From Synergistaceae bacterium (GTDB lineage: Bacteria > Synergistota > Synergistia > Synergistales > Synergistaceae): 43,322 bases of DNA. Numbering within the stretch: the stretch's first letter is position 1; every line of letters starts with the position of its first letter. Shown here in pieces: positions 27,272 through 37,011 of this stretch. The translations under genes were made by a program, and so were the position numbers. The stretch is taken from assembly GCA_030523725.1 (NCBI GenBank), contig JAUNHV010000005.1:1-43322 (forward strand), in the 5' to 3' direction. The notes under the pieces were generated by a model. That model did not search any database. It saw only the letters and a list, made by a program, of their open reading frames with translations, and was not told the origin of the DNA.

Positions 27272-27886
27272 TTAGATAAACACCAACCTAAATAACAGTG
27301 TGAAAATTGGATTCATAATAACAGGCAAGATGTTTGTTGCAAGAAGTAAAAGTACAATAAAAATTCCATATTGCTCAAGACGATACCACAAATATGACAA
27401 GCGCGGTGGAAGGAATAAAAACAAAATACGCGAGCCATCTAACGGAGGAATTGGAATAAGGTTGAATGCGGCAAGCCCTATATTTGTATAAATCATTGCA
27501 CGAAGAAAGCCGATAGCTCCATATGATGTAAAAAGTGCAGGGAAAAGCCTGGCAAAGTGAATACAAACAAAGGCAGTAATTATATTACCAAAAGGACCTG
27601 CAAGAGCCACAAGTGTGAAATCTCTTTTTGGCTTTTTGAAGTAGCGGACGTCTATTGGCACTGGGCGTGCCCAGCCAAAATGGAAGAACAAAAGACACGC
27701 AGCTCCAAGCAAATCAAAATGTGCAAATGGATTTAAGGAAAGTCGCCCTTCCTCTTCCGCCGTTTTATCCCCAAGAAGTTTTGCTACATAACCATGACAA
27801 AACTCATGAAATGTAATTGCCCAAAGTATCGCCGGAATACTCAAAAGAAATTCAGCTAACCCTTGCGCAGAAAATAAATTACCCAT
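27272..27886 (-). CDS. Site-2 protease family (M50) membrane metalloprotease
   Basis: 204-residue membrane protein of the short S2P/M50 group. The zinc motif HEFCH is at 27-31 and the third ligand motif PPLDG is at 147-151 (Asp150). The conserved NPFAHFDLLG lies between. There is no PDZ domain, unlike RseP. The substrate is unknown. It overlaps thiN by 8 bases, with AGGAGG inside the thiN coding end. Confidence 0.9.
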   Translation of the reverse strand: MGNLFSAQGLAEFLLSIPAILWAITFHEFCHGYVAKLLGDKTAEEEGRLSLNPFAHFDLLGAACLLFFHFGWARPVPIDVRYFKKPKRDFTLVALAGPFGNIITAFVCIHFARLFPALFTSYGAIGFLRAMIYTNIGLAAFNLIPIPPLDGSRILFLFLPPRLSYLWYRLEQYGIFIVLLLLATNILPVIMNPIFTLLFRLVFI

Positions 27887-28622
27887 TTAATTCTTGTTCC
27901 TCCTCTAAAAATAATACGTAAAATGCTAAAAGCCCCGTCATGCAGGAAACAGTTACACGCGAAGCCTCTGCTTCGTTACTGATTGCATAGGGCTCACCAC
28001 ACTTCAAGGTGGCATTCTCTAAGCCCCATTTAGTCCCTGTGAGATTAACTCCTGTTACATTGTCCTGCAAAGCGAAGAGCGAAACACAGCGTGGAGCTAC
28101 GTCAAAATCAAACGTTAAACCTTCACCAGAACGAACAATGAATAGCAACTCTTTTTCATCCCCCATAAAGAATGGCATAAGAGGTGAATGAATATTTGAG
28201 AATGTGAAAATATTACTAAGCAAATGGTCGAGTCTGCCTCCAAGTGAATTGATAACAGCTACAGCAATTCTATCATCTTTTTGTAAATGTTCTCTTTGCG
28301 CTGCTTCTTTTAAGGCAGCCTGGAAGTCTGTATCATCTTTCTCACGTTTGAGCCTTATTGTTTCTATCTTATGAATTTCAGCAAAATTTATTGCCTCTTG
28401 TTTCGCACTGTCAAGGTCACCAATTAAAAAGTGTGGCTTAATGCCAGTGTCGCAAAATATATCAAACCCCTTGTCAACTGCATAAAGTGCATCAAACATT
28501 GGAACAATTTGCATGAAGAAGTTTGTATCACAGGTTCTACCACCTAGAGACAAGAGTAACTTTTTCTTTTCATTCGTTTGACGCTCTAGACTAAATTTTG
28601 GGAAACGCAACGTCTCTAGCAT
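27879..28622 (-). CDS. thiN: Thiamine diphosphokinase
   Basis: Converts thiamine to thiamine diphosphate using ATP. 247 residues. Family motifs are DALYAVDKG, LIGDLDSA, KREKDDTDFQ and GGRLDHLLSN. GAGGAG lies 8 bases before the ATG, inside the end of coaE, giving a 7-base overlap. No thiamine riboswitch or transporter is visible nearby. Confidence 0.93.
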   Translation of the reverse strand: MLETLRFPKFSLERQTNEKKKLLLSLGGRTCDTNFFMQIVPMFDALYAVDKGFDIFCDTGIKPHFLIGDLDSAKQEAINFAEIHKIETIRLKREKDDTDFQAALKEAAQREHLQKDDRIAVAVINSLGGRLDHLLSNIFTFSNIHSPLMPFFMGDEKELLFIVRSGEGLTFDFDVAPRCVSLFALQDNVTGVNLTGTKWGLENATLKCGEPYAISNEAEASRVTVSCMTGLLAFYVLFLEEEQELNG

Positions 28623-29212
28623 TTGAACTTCTCCTCTAGGCGCTCAAGAATTTTTTTCGCCATATTCTCCCATTCTTCTTTTGTTCCGGTATTTTCAAGC
28701 ACTATGCTTGATTTAGCAATTTTAGCATCTCTATCTAAAAATTTTGCTTCACGTCGCATAATTTCCGCTTTTGTCCAGTTTCGTGTCACATTTTGGCAGA
28801 CACGTTTTTCAAAACTTGCAGTAATATAAATTACTTCGTCCATCCACTCATCGCTTTTTGTTTCAAAAAGCAACGGAATTTCTATGAGTGCAAAGCACGC
28901 ATCTTCTGGCAAGCACTTTATCTTTTCTTTTATGATTCTAATTGTTTCCCTGTGCACAAAATTTGTAACAAAATCATACTCTTCACTTGAATTAAAAATT
29001 TTGTCCGCTATTTTTTTGTAAATTGTCAAAATTGCATCTGCAAAAAAATCTTCTCCCCAACGCTTTCGCGCAAGGCTTTGAAATTCCGGTAGCAGTAAAA
29101 CTTCCTTTGCAACATCATCTGCGTAAAATACCGGGACTCCGTGCTTTTCAAATACATGTGCAAAGGTGCTTTTGCCAGCCCCCGGTTCTCCCGTTAAACC
29201 TATCAGTTTCAT
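28616..29212 (-). CDS. coaE: Dephospho-CoA kinase
   Basis: Last step of coenzyme A synthesis. 198 residues. The P-loop GEPGAGKST is at the N-terminus, followed by VFYADDVAKE and IPLLFE. I chose ATG 29212, which overlaps the pcrA stop (TGATG) with AGAGG 8 bases upstream; GTG and TTG codons just before it are less likely. Confidence 0.95.
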   Translation of the reverse strand: MKLIGLTGEPGAGKSTFAHVFEKHGVPVFYADDVAKEVLLLPEFQSLARKRWGEDFFADAILTIYKKIADKIFNSSEEYDFVTNFVHRETIRIIKEKIKCLPEDACFALIEIPLLFETKSDEWMDEVIYITASFEKRVCQNVTRNWTKAEIMRREAKFLDRDAKIAKSSIVLENTGTKEEWENMAKKILERLEEKFKC

Positions 29213-31206
29213 CACCAAAACCTCTTTTTGAAACGTGGCTTAACAGAGAAAGTGTTGTCACGTCCATAACGCGGTTTAAAAATTCTGCCAGACAAATCCT
29301 CTTCTTCTATCATCTGTGGATCAAGTTCTTTTAAGAAACGCGACTGTTCATTGTAACGAAAATTTCCAAAAAGCATCCTTGTCTCAGTATAGGTAAGGTA
29401 AAGTCGCTCCATTGCTCTCGTGATACCCACATAACAAAGACGGCGCTCTTCGTCTATTGATGTCTCTTCCTCCGCCCTTTGAGATGGAAAAATTCCCTCT
29501 TCCATTGCAACAATAAAAACAATAGGGAATTCTAGCCCCTTTGCAGAATGAAGTGTCATCACATTTGTTGCATTTTCCGTTACATTTCTTTCGTCATTGT
29601 CGGTATAAAGTGGAATTTCCGTAAGAGCATCTAATACAGACTTCTCCGGCGTTGAAATGGAAAGAATTTCTAAAACATTTTCTTCCTTGTCATGCCAATC
29701 AGAGGGGAATTCTTCTTTTAAGTGTTCAAGATAACCATTCTCGTAAAGAACAGCATTCAAGGCATCCTTCATATTAGATGCATTTCGCAAGATATTTAAT
29801 GAATAACTGGCAAGTGTCATTGCCCCACTCTTTGCCTTGCCCTTCAAATCTATTTCACCATTTTCTATGGAAAGCCAAATATCCTCTGCAGAAAAATTGT
29901 TCATCTTACCTATATGTTCCAGGAGCTTTTCTACATTTTTTTCACCGAGCCCAACCTTGTAAATGCTAGCAACACGCTTTAGTGCCACATCATCCATAGG
30001 ATTCACTGCCATTCGGAGTGCAGAAATTACATCTTTTATTTCAAGCCTGTCATAAAAGGCTAGCCCCTTGACAATTCTATATGGAACATTGTGTTCAATA
30101 AGTGCGGATTCTATTGTACGAGACAGTGCATTCATCCTATAAAGAATTGCAAATTCACTATAGGCAAAGCCATGCTTTGTCACAAGCTCATCAATACGCT
30201 TTGCAATCCACTCTGCTTCGTCATCACTGCTCGAAAATTTTAGAACATGCACGAGCTCGCCATCTTCTCTGACTGGCACAAGGTCTTTTGGAATTCTCTG
30301 TGTGTTGTTTTGAATCACACTGTTTGCTGCAGAGAGGATCTTCCCGGTAGAACGATAATTTTGAGACAAGATAGTTATCGTTCCACCAAAATCTTTTTGA
30401 AAATTCATCAAAAACTGCATTCTGCTACCACGCCAAGCGTATATAGATTGGTCTGGGTCACCAACAGCCATTATGTGATTTTTATCTCCAACTAAAATCC
30501 TCAAAAGAAAATATTGCAAAGAATTTATATCTTGATACTCGTCAACTAAGATCCAGTCAAGGCGAGATTGCTCTTTTTCCCGTAGTTCTGGGTTTGTAGC
30601 AAGAAGATGAAGCGGCATCATAAGAAGGTCATCAAAATCAAAAGCTCCAGCATTTTTTAACATCTTTTGATATTCGTTATATATAAGTTTTTCTGTTGAA
30701 CCAATATGCATAGGCTCAAGCGTTACGGGACTTGCCGCAACTTTTATTTTGCTGATTTCTTCCAAAACTTCACCTGGACTTAGAGGAGTGAAATTTTCTT
30801 TATTTTTTAGCCCTAAAGAATTCAAAATTCGGGACACTATACTCTTTGCATCGCTTCTGTCATAAACTACAAAAGGATACTTATACCCCGCTTGCTCAAG
30901 AAAAAAATTATTCCTGTGCAGAAAACGTACTCCCCATGAGTGAAATGTTGAAAGTTCAAGTCCATGCAAATCTTCACCAAGCAAACGCTCCGCACGCTCC
31001 TTCATCTCTCGCGCTGCCTTGTTAGTAAAGGTTAGAGCTAAAATTTTCCACGGAGCTACGTGAAGCTCATTCACTAAATATGCAATCTTTGAAGTCAAAA
31101 CACGTGTTTTGCCACTTCCTGCTCCAGCCAAAACAAATTGATTTTGGCTACATTGCAAAACCGCTTCCTTTTGCTCTTTATTTAGATTGTCTAGTATATC
31201 ACTCAT
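29212..31206 (-). CDS. pcrA: UvrD/PcrA-type superfamily 1 helicase
   Basis: 3'-5' DNA helicase for repair and conflict resolution. 664 residues from the third of three consecutive Met codons, chosen for its spacing to AGAGG. Walker A is AGAGSGKT with Lys33. Other motifs are FTNKAAREMKER, the Walker B-like DEYQDIN, GDPDQSIYAWRG, and late VMTLHSAKGLEF and YVGITRAMERLYL. It is somewhat shorter than typical PcrA, so Rep-like is also possible. It overlaps rmuC. Confidence 0.95.
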   Translation of the reverse strand: MSDILDNLNKEQKEAVLQCSQNQFVLAGAGSGKTRVLTSKIAYLVNELHVAPWKILALTFTNKAAREMKERAERLLGEDLHGLELSTFHSWGVRFLHRNNFFLEQAGYKYPFVVYDRSDAKSIVSRILNSLGLKNKENFTPLSPGEVLEEISKIKVAASPVTLEPMHIGSTEKLIYNEYQKMLKNAGAFDFDDLLMMPLHLLATNPELREKEQSRLDWILVDEYQDINSLQYFLLRILVGDKNHIMAVGDPDQSIYAWRGSRMQFLMNFQKDFGGTITILSQNYRSTGKILSAANSVIQNNTQRIPKDLVPVREDGELVHVLKFSSSDDEAEWIAKRIDELVTKHGFAYSEFAILYRMNALSRTIESALIEHNVPYRIVKGLAFYDRLEIKDVISALRMAVNPMDDVALKRVASIYKVGLGEKNVEKLLEHIGKMNNFSAEDIWLSIENGEIDLKGKAKSGAMTLASYSLNILRNASNMKDALNAVLYENGYLEHLKEEFPSDWHDKEENVLEILSISTPEKSVLDALTEIPLYTDNDERNVTENATNVMTLHSAKGLEFPIVFIVAMEEGIFPSQRAEEETSIDEERRLCYVGITRAMERLYLTYTETRMLFGNFRYNEQSRFLKELDPQMIEEEDLSGRIFKPRYGRDNTFSVKPRFKKRFW

Positions 31207-32458
31207 CATCATCCTCTAGCACAGATGTCTCTTGTTCGTCTTCCACGATGGCTTGTCCCTCATCAAAATCGTATTTTGATGCCTTCTCAAGGCTCTTTGT
31301 TATTTTTCTTGTGCTTGCTCCCGTGGACTCTAATTCCTTTTGAGCCTCTTCCATCTTTTTCCTTGCTTTTTCAATATAATTGCCAAAGGTTGCAAATTGT
31401 TTTTTAACATCTTCCAAAAGTTTCAAAATTTCTTTTGAATGTTTTTGAATCGCAAGGGAACGGAAGCCAATTTGTAACGAATTTAACAAAGCAGTAAGGT
31501 TTGTTGGTCCAGTCACAATTATTCTGTATTTTTGTGCAAGTTCCTCGGCAAGCCCGGTAATATTTAACGCTTCGGCATATAATCCTTCCGTGGGTACAAA
31601 AAGAATTGCAAAGTCCGTTGTTTTTGGTGACTCTATATATTTTTCTGCAATTTTTTTTGACTCAGTTAAAAATCTCTGGCGAAGCTCCTTTCTTGCCTCT
31701 GTCAACTTCTCCACGTCACCTTCACCGGCAAGTTCTGCTACCTTGTTGTAAAGATCCAAGGGAAATTTCGAATCTATTGGGAGCAGAACAAATTCGTCAT
31801 CAATTTTTGTAGGAAGCTTTATGGCAAACTCGACCCTGTCATTTGAATTTTTCTTTATTTGCACATTTTCCAAGTATTGCTCCGGTGCAAGAAATTGCTC
31901 AAGAATTGTACGCAGCAACGTCTCGCCCCAAATGCCTCGCGTTTTTACATTGGCAAATATTTTTTTTAGACCACCAACTTCTTCACCAAGCTTGTTCATC
32001 TCTCCAAGCCCCTTATGAACCTGTTCAAGTCTTTCTGCAATGCTATTAAACGATTCATTGAGATGTTTTCCCAGATTTTTGGAAAGCTGTTCGTCAACAG
32101 TTTGACGCATCTTCTCCAATTTTTCCTCGTTGGATTTTTGTAGTTTTTCAAGATTCTCTTTCAAGGTTTTGTCAATTTTTTCAAGATTGGAATTGTTTAC
32201 TTCTGTAATTTTGAAAAGTTGTGTTTGAAAATTATCAAGTGCTTTGTCCTGATGAGAAGATATTTCACGCAAAAGTTTTTCATTTTGCTCGTTGAGAGTT
32301 ATTTGTTGTTCTTTCTGCTCAGTGGCAAAAAATTTCAGCTCCATTTTGGCATTACTGTTTGAATTTTTGAAGCTGGCAACTAGATAAATTAGCAGACAAA
32401 AAATCATAAGGCAAAAAGCAGCTATAACCATCAAAAATATTTGGGTTAATGAAAACAT
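31199..32458 (-). CDS. rmuC: RmuC family protein
   Basis: 419 residues. An N-terminal membrane segment (residues 5-28) and a long coiled coil (~40-130) precede the RmuC domain with RGIWGETLLRTILEQ and LPIDSKFPLDLY, part of a PDDEXK-like nuclease fold. RmuC limits recombination at inverted repeats in E. coli, which is family knowledge. The acidic tail encodes the overlap with pcrA. GAGG precedes the ATG. It is the first gene of the minus-strand run through surE. Confidence 0.92.
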   Translation of the reverse strand: MFSLTQIFLMVIAAFCLMIFCLLIYLVASFKNSNSNAKMELKFFATEQKEQQITLNEQNEKLLREISSHQDKALDNFQTQLFKITEVNNSNLEKIDKTLKENLEKLQKSNEEKLEKMRQTVDEQLSKNLGKHLNESFNSIAERLEQVHKGLGEMNKLGEEVGGLKKIFANVKTRGIWGETLLRTILEQFLAPEQYLENVQIKKNSNDRVEFAIKLPTKIDDEFVLLPIDSKFPLDLYNKVAELAGEGDVEKLTEARKELRQRFLTESKKIAEKYIESPKTTDFAILFVPTEGLYAEALNITGLAEELAQKYRIIVTGPTNLTALLNSLQIGFRSLAIQKHSKEILKLLEDVKKQFATFGNYIEKARKKMEEAQKELESTGASTRKITKSLEKASKYDFDEGQAIVEDEQETSVLEDDDE

Positions 32459-32702
32459 AGTTAATTCCTCGATTAAGTTTTTATCGTTAGTATTTTAGCT
32501 TTTAACTGTAGAAAAAACAAGGCAAAAAGTTTTCGGAAATTAAAACAACAAATACATCTTGTAAAAATAAAATTTCCTGCTAGAATAGCACAATGGGTTA
32601 CGTGTTGTTGTACAGTTGTACTATTAACCCTAGAATTTTTTTAATTTGATATTCATGTTATTTTATATACATTACAGTCAATAATGGTGAGGTGATTAGA
32701 AT

Positions 32703-34034
32703 ATGGATTCAAGACGTCGTCGCCTATTAAGACAAAAATATTTGCAAGAAGAAGAAAGATTAGGCAAAATGAGCCGTGGTCTATCTTATGATGATGCTGA
32801 TAATTTCGACGAAAATGAAGAGAGCGAAAATAGTCGTTCTGCTGCGCGTCTTCCAAAATACAAGGCTCGTACCTTCAAAAACATATTACGGGATTTTGAC
32901 GACCCAGATTTTGACGAAAGCCAATACTTTGGGCAAAATTACCATAGAGAAGAACTGAGACGAGAGGAACAGAAGAGACAAGAAGAACAAGGGATACAAG
33001 AAGAGCAAGAGGCATACCAAGAACCGGAAAAGTTTGTAAAACCTGAGAGTCCAACTTCCCACGCAACACCAACAGAAATACGTGAAGAAAAAGAAATTAT
33101 AAGTGAACCTCAAGGATATCAAGACCAAGATAAACCTCAAAAACCTGAAGATGAATTAGAAGAAACCAATCACGAGTCTGACGAAAACGATTATCTCGAT
33201 GATCTTGATCTTGATATAAATATACCAAACACAGTAGATGAGGATGATTCCGAGACTTTGGATTTACCCCCAGATTATAAGCCTCTTCCCCTCAGAAGAC
33301 ACAAAACTCTGCGTTACATAGACGCTGAAACTAGACAAAAACAAGCCGAGAAAAACGAGAAACTACAGAGAATTAAAGCAAGCGCTAATCAATATAATGG
33401 ATTACAAGAACACAAATCACCTGCTATTGTACGTCATCTTGCCTTTCTTGCCTTTATCATGCTTGCTTTTCTTGCTGGATACTATCTCTGTGGAGGAGTG
33501 TTGCACTTGACAAACTTTCAACCTAGTAGCAATCAACCACAGGTAGAACAGCAATCAGATAATGTCTCCGTGCCAGGACAAAACAATGTAACACAGCCAG
33601 TAAATCCGAGCGATACCACTACGACCTCACCAAACAATAGCGCAGTAAAAACCTATACAATATTTGTCCCCAAAAGTGGCTCTCTTACTCCTGTCAATAT
33701 TGAACAAAAGATAGCATCTTCTAACGAACAAATGCTTAAAGGTGTTCTTAATCTTTACCTCGATAGCGTTAAGGAAGTAGGACTACTTTCAATCAGCACA
33801 AGTCTGACTGAAGTCTGGATTGCGGGAAATACATTGTACTTATCAATGAATCAGAATTTTCTATCAGACCTGAGAAGACTCAATGCCTCCAATGCCACAA
33901 TTTTAATGCGTGGCTTCCTACGCACTGTAAATACGAATATGTCAAGCATCAAGAGACTAAAAGTCTTCGTGGATTCGCAAGAAATCACCGATACCAAGCC
34001 AATTGACTTAACAAGCACATGGGAGACAATGTAA
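32703..34034 (+). CDS. GerMN-domain membrane protein with a long acidic N-terminal region
   Basis: 443 residues. The first ~235 are cytoplasmic, charged and low in complexity, very rich in Glu, Gln and Pro. One membrane helix follows at about 240-268 (FLAFIMLAFLAGYYLCGG), then a Ser/Thr/Asn/Gln linker and a C-terminal GerMN domain from about 315 to the end. GerMN domains occur in germination and envelope proteins; spores are not implied. GAGGTGA lies upstream of the ATG. Its stop overlaps the rph start (TAATG). Confidence 0.8.
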   Translation: MDSRRRRLLRQKYLQEEERLGKMSRGLSYDDADNFDENEESENSRSAARLPKYKARTFKNILRDFDDPDFDESQYFGQNYHREELRREEQKRQEEQGIQEEQEAYQEPEKFVKPESPTSHATPTEIREEKEIISEPQGYQDQDKPQKPEDELEETNHESDENDYLDDLDLDINIPNTVDEDDSETLDLPPDYKPLPLRRHKTLRYIDAETRQKQAEKNEKLQRIKASANQYNGLQEHKSPAIVRHLAFLAFIMLAFLAGYYLCGGVLHLTNFQPSSNQPQVEQQSDNVSVPGQNNVTQPVNPSDTTTTSPNNSAVKTYTIFVPKSGSLTPVNIEQKIASSNEQMLKGVLNLYLDSVKEVGLLSISTSLTEVWIAGNTLYLSMNQNFLSDLRRLNASNATILMRGFLRTVNTNMSSIKRLKVFVDSQEITDTKPIDLTSTWETM

Positions 34035-34780
34035 TGGCTCGCTTTGACGGAAGAGCTTTCAACGCATTACGCCCAATAAAATTTGAAAGACAAATCAACC
34101 GCTACGCCGAAGGCTCATGCCGAGTAACATGGGGCAACACGATTGTCCTTTGCACAGCAAGCGTTGAAGAAAAGGTGCCACCATTTTTACGTGGGGCTGG
34201 TACAGGCTGGGTAACAGCCGAATATTCAATGTTACCACGTGCCACAAAGACAAGAACCGTTCGTGAAATCACCAAGGGAAAGCCAAACTCACGCTCCAGC
34301 GAAATTTCCCGCCTTATCGGAAGATCGCTTCGTGCAGCAACAGACCTTACAAACCTTGGCGAACGCACAATCACAATTGACTGTGACGTGCTACAAGCAG
34401 ACGGTGGGACAAGAACCGCCTCTATCTCCGCAGGCTTCGTTGCACTCTTTGACGCTTTCCGCTTTTTAACCAAAGAAAAATATTTAACAAAAATTCCTCT
34501 TGTAAATCAGGTTGCTGCCGTAAGTGTTGGCAAGGTTAAGAGTGAAATTATCCTTGACCTCTGTTATGAGGAAGACAGCACAGCGGAAGCCGATGCAAAC
34601 TTTGTCATGACGGGCAAGGGTGAGTTTGTAGAATTTCAAGGCACTGGCGAAGGTGGCACTATAAACTATACAGATATGGCAAGTATGATAGAGCTAGCAC
34701 AAGTCGGCACAGCAGAAATTTTGAAAATGCAAAGAGAATGTCTTTGCCTAACAGAGAATGAAGCTAAGCTTTTTGTTTAA
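34034..34780 (+). CDS. rph: Ribonuclease PH
   Basis: Phosphorolytic 3' trimming of tRNA precursors. 248 residues. Motifs are GNTIVLCTASVEEKVPPF, GWVTAEYSMLPRAT and DCDVLQADGGTRTASI. GGGAG lies 8 bases before the ATG that overlaps the upstream stop; an earlier in-frame start at 34019 is not needed. rdgB follows after 12 bases. Confidence 0.96.
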   Translation: MARFDGRAFNALRPIKFERQINRYAEGSCRVTWGNTIVLCTASVEEKVPPFLRGAGTGWVTAEYSMLPRATKTRTVREITKGKPNSRSSEISRLIGRSLRAATDLTNLGERTITIDCDVLQADGGTRTASISAGFVALFDAFRFLTKEKYLTKIPLVNQVAAVSVGKVKSEIILDLCYEEDSTAEADANFVMTGKGEFVEFQGTGEGGTINYTDMASMIELAQVGTAEILKMQRECLCLTENEAKLFV

Positions 34781-34792
34781 TGGAGAAGAGGA

Positions 34793-35368
34793 ATGCGACA
34801 AATAGTTTTCGCAAGCACAAATAGAGGTAAATACAAAGAATTTAAAAAAAGTTTTGCAGGACTTCCAGTTGAATTTCTTTTTGCTGGGGATTTCGAAAAC
34901 CAGAAAAAAATAGAAGTGGAAGAAACAGGCTCAAGCTACGAGGAAAACGCAATTTTGAAAGCAAAAGCCTATGCCGAATCTCTTGGACTTACCGCATTAG
35001 CGGACGACAGCGGACTTGAGGTTGCCGCCCTTGACGGAAAGCCCGGTATCTATTCAGCACGGATGGGTAACACAGACCAAGAACGACTAAGCTGGCTTTT
35101 AACGTCTCTTGATGGTCAAGAGAATAGAGCTGCACAATTTATGTGTGCTATTGCACTTGTTGAACCAAACGGTGTAACGCAAACCGTCCGTGGAACCTGC
35201 CAAGGAAAAATTATTGCTGCACCACAGGGAGAAAGTGGCTTTGGCTACGATCCTGTTTTTGTTCCAAATGGATATGACAAAACTTTTGCAGAGCTTGGAA
35301 TTGATGTAAAAGATAAAATTTCGCACAGAGCTAATGCAATAAAAAAAATAAAAGAAATCTTGAAATAA
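34793..35368 (+). CDS. rdgB: XTP/dITP diphosphatase (RdgB/HAM1)
   Basis: Removes non-canonical purine triphosphates from the nucleotide pool. 191 residues. ASTNRGKYKEF is at the N-terminus, then ADDSGLEVAALDGKPGIYSAR and FGYDPVF. GGAGAAGAGG precedes the ATG. The rph-rdgB pairing is common. It is the last core-type gene before the accessory region. Confidence 0.96.
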   Translation: MRQIVFASTNRGKYKEFKKSFAGLPVEFLFAGDFENQKKIEVEETGSSYEENAILKAKAYAESLGLTALADDSGLEVAALDGKPGIYSARMGNTDQERLSWLLTSLDGQENRAAQFMCAIALVEPNGVTQTVRGTCQGKIIAAPQGESGFGYDPVFVPNGYDKTFAELGIDVKDKISHRANAIKKIKEILK

Positions 35369-35540
35369 GCAAAACAAAGCCTATGCGTGGCGGGCTGCTA
35401 TTGGCTTGCAGGCTGTTGATGTGCTAAAAACGTCAGACTACCTAATACAAACAGCTATATGAAATATTGAGGGCGAAATGCCGTTTTTGCAAGTAAGATG
35501 ATTTCACATAAAAAGCACAAGTTGTGTTTTTGATTTTATA
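35369..35540. other. Non-coding junction between the core genome and the accessory region
   Basis: No gene or known element is seen. Composition changes from GC-richer (about 35380-35430) to AT-rich. It is where the core gene run ends and a possible insertion boundary. Confidence 0.35.
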
Positions 35541-35542
35541 AA

Positions 35543-35585
35543 TAGCCTAACTATACAGAATACTCTGTATGGTTAGGCTATTTTT
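35543..35585 (+). terminator. Terminator between rdgB and the Fic gene
   Basis: TAGCCTAAC/GTTAGGCTA plus ATACAG/CTGTAT form a long nearly perfect stem, followed by five T. Confidence 0.9.
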
Positions 35586-35599
35586 ATCACCTCCGATTT

Positions 35600-35664
35600 A
35601 ATTTTATCATTTCGAGGAAAAATGATAAAATTGCGTTGTTTTTTGATAAAATTGATGTTATTAT
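35600..35664 (+). promoter_or_regulatory. Operator-like inverted repeat and promoter of the Fic gene
   Basis: AATTTTATCATTT (35600-35612) and AAATGATAAAATT (35620-35632) form a perfect 13-bp inverted repeat. A third half-site TGATAAAATT lies at 35644-35653, between a TTGTTT -35 (35636-35641) and a TATTAT -10 (35659-35664) with a 17-base spacer. A regulator bound here would block the promoter; the winged-helix end of the Fic protein is a natural candidate. Confidence 0.6.
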
Positions 35665-35697
35665 ATCCGCGGTAATTTAAGACAGCGAGGTTATTTT

Positions 35698-36753
35698 GTG
35701 AGAAAATTTGATTTGAAAAATGAATACCAAAAACTGCTAACACCAGAAATTGTTGCTCTGCTTTCACAAATTCACGAGTTTAAGGGAAAGCAGGGTGAGT
35801 TTGTAGGTGCAAAGGGTAGGGTTCTTGATAGCTTGGTTGAGATTGCAAGAATTCAAAGCACGGAAGCATCAAACCGCATTGAGGGAATTATTACAACAGA
35901 TGAACGTTTGAAAAAAATCGTCCGAGACAAAACCACACCAAAGAACAGAAGCGAAAAAGAAATTGCCGGTTATAGAGATGTGCTAGCAACAATTCACGAT
36001 AGCTACGATTACATTCCGGCAAAAGTAGGATTGATTCTTCAACTTCACCGTGATTTGTTCAAATATAGCGGCAGTGCAAACGGTGGCAAGTTCAAAGATT
36101 CTGACAATGTTATTGCAGAGGAAATGCCAGACGGAACAAAACATGTTCGTTTTGAGCCTGTGCCGGCGTGGCAAACTGCAGAAGCTGTGGAAAATCTTTG
36201 TAATGCTTTTAATGACGCTTCGCTAAAGGATGAATTAGACCCACTGATCTTGATTCTAATTTTCATTTTTGACTTTCTCTGTATTCACCCTTTCCATGAC
36301 GGAAATGGCAGAATGAGCAGACTTTTGACACTACTTTTGCTATATCGTGCTGGCTACATTGTGGGGAAGTATATCAGTGTTGAAAAATTCATTGCAAACA
36401 GCAAAGATACATACTATGAAGTTTTGCAGAATAGTTCTTTTGGTTGGCACGAGGGGAAAAACAATTATTTACCCTTTGTTCAATATATGTTAGGCGTAAT
36501 ACTTGCTGCATACCGTGATTTTTCTGCAAGGATTGAGCTAGTAACGGCAAAAAAACATTCCAAACCGGATCAGATTCGTGAAGTTATCAAACAAACTACC
36601 GGCAAAATAACAAAAACAGAAATTATGGAAAAATGCCCAAATATTAGTCAAGTAACGGTTCAAAGGGCTCTTGCGGACTTAGTGCAAAATAACGAAATCA
36701 CAAAAATCGGCGGAGGCAGATACACTGCATACACTTGGAATTGGGAGGATTAA
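35698..36753 (+). CDS. Fic family protein, self-inhibited class, with C-terminal winged helix
   Basis: 351 residues. Fic enzymes usually transfer AMP from ATP to a target protein. The catalytic loop HPFHDGNGRMSR begins at His197 and is complete. An N-terminal inhibitory motif S/TxxxEG is present (Ser58 to Gly63, SNRIEG), so activity is probably held in check. Residues ~285-351 look like a winged-helix DNA-binding domain (TKTEIMEKCPNISQVTVQRAL). The start is GTG with GAGG 7 bases upstream. Its promoter overlaps an inverted repeat that suggests autoregulation. It opens the accessory region. Confidence 0.9.
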   Translation: MRKFDLKNEYQKLLTPEIVALLSQIHEFKGKQGEFVGAKGRVLDSLVEIARIQSTEASNRIEGIITTDERLKKIVRDKTTPKNRSEKEIAGYRDVLATIHDSYDYIPAKVGLILQLHRDLFKYSGSANGGKFKDSDNVIAEEMPDGTKHVRFEPVPAWQTAEAVENLCNAFNDASLKDELDPLILILIFIFDFLCIHPFHDGNGRMSRLLTLLLLYRAGYIVGKYISVEKFIANSKDTYYEVLQNSSFGWHEGKNNYLPFVQYMLGVILAAYRDFSARIELVTAKKHSKPDQIREVIKQTTGKITKTEIMEKCPNISQVTVQRALADLVQNNEITKIGGGRYTAYTWNWED

Positions 36754-36931
36754 CCAAAATGGGTAACGACGTTAAATTATTTGAGGGGCAACAAATCCGT
36801 TCATTATGGGACAAGCAACAAGAAAAATGGTATTTTTCTGTTATTGATATCCTTGGAGTTTTGACAGAAAGCGAAAATCCTAGAAAATACTGGAGTGTCC
36901 TCAAAACACGGCTTAAAAAGGAAGGAAATGA

Positions 36932-36954
36932 GTTGGCTACAATTTGTAGCCAAC
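36932..36954 (+). repeat. Perfect palindromic hairpin inside the BRO remnant
   Basis: GTTGGCTACAA and TTGTAGCCAAC pair perfectly. The pattern (GTTG...CAATTTGT...CAACTGAAA) resembles the first 23 bases of both 134-bp repeat copies, so it may be a third, minimal copy. Confidence 0.5.
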
Positions 36955-37011
36955 TGAAACAGAAAGCTAAGCAAGAGCTAAAAACGCTTGCAAACAAAAG
37001 TATAAAAACAG

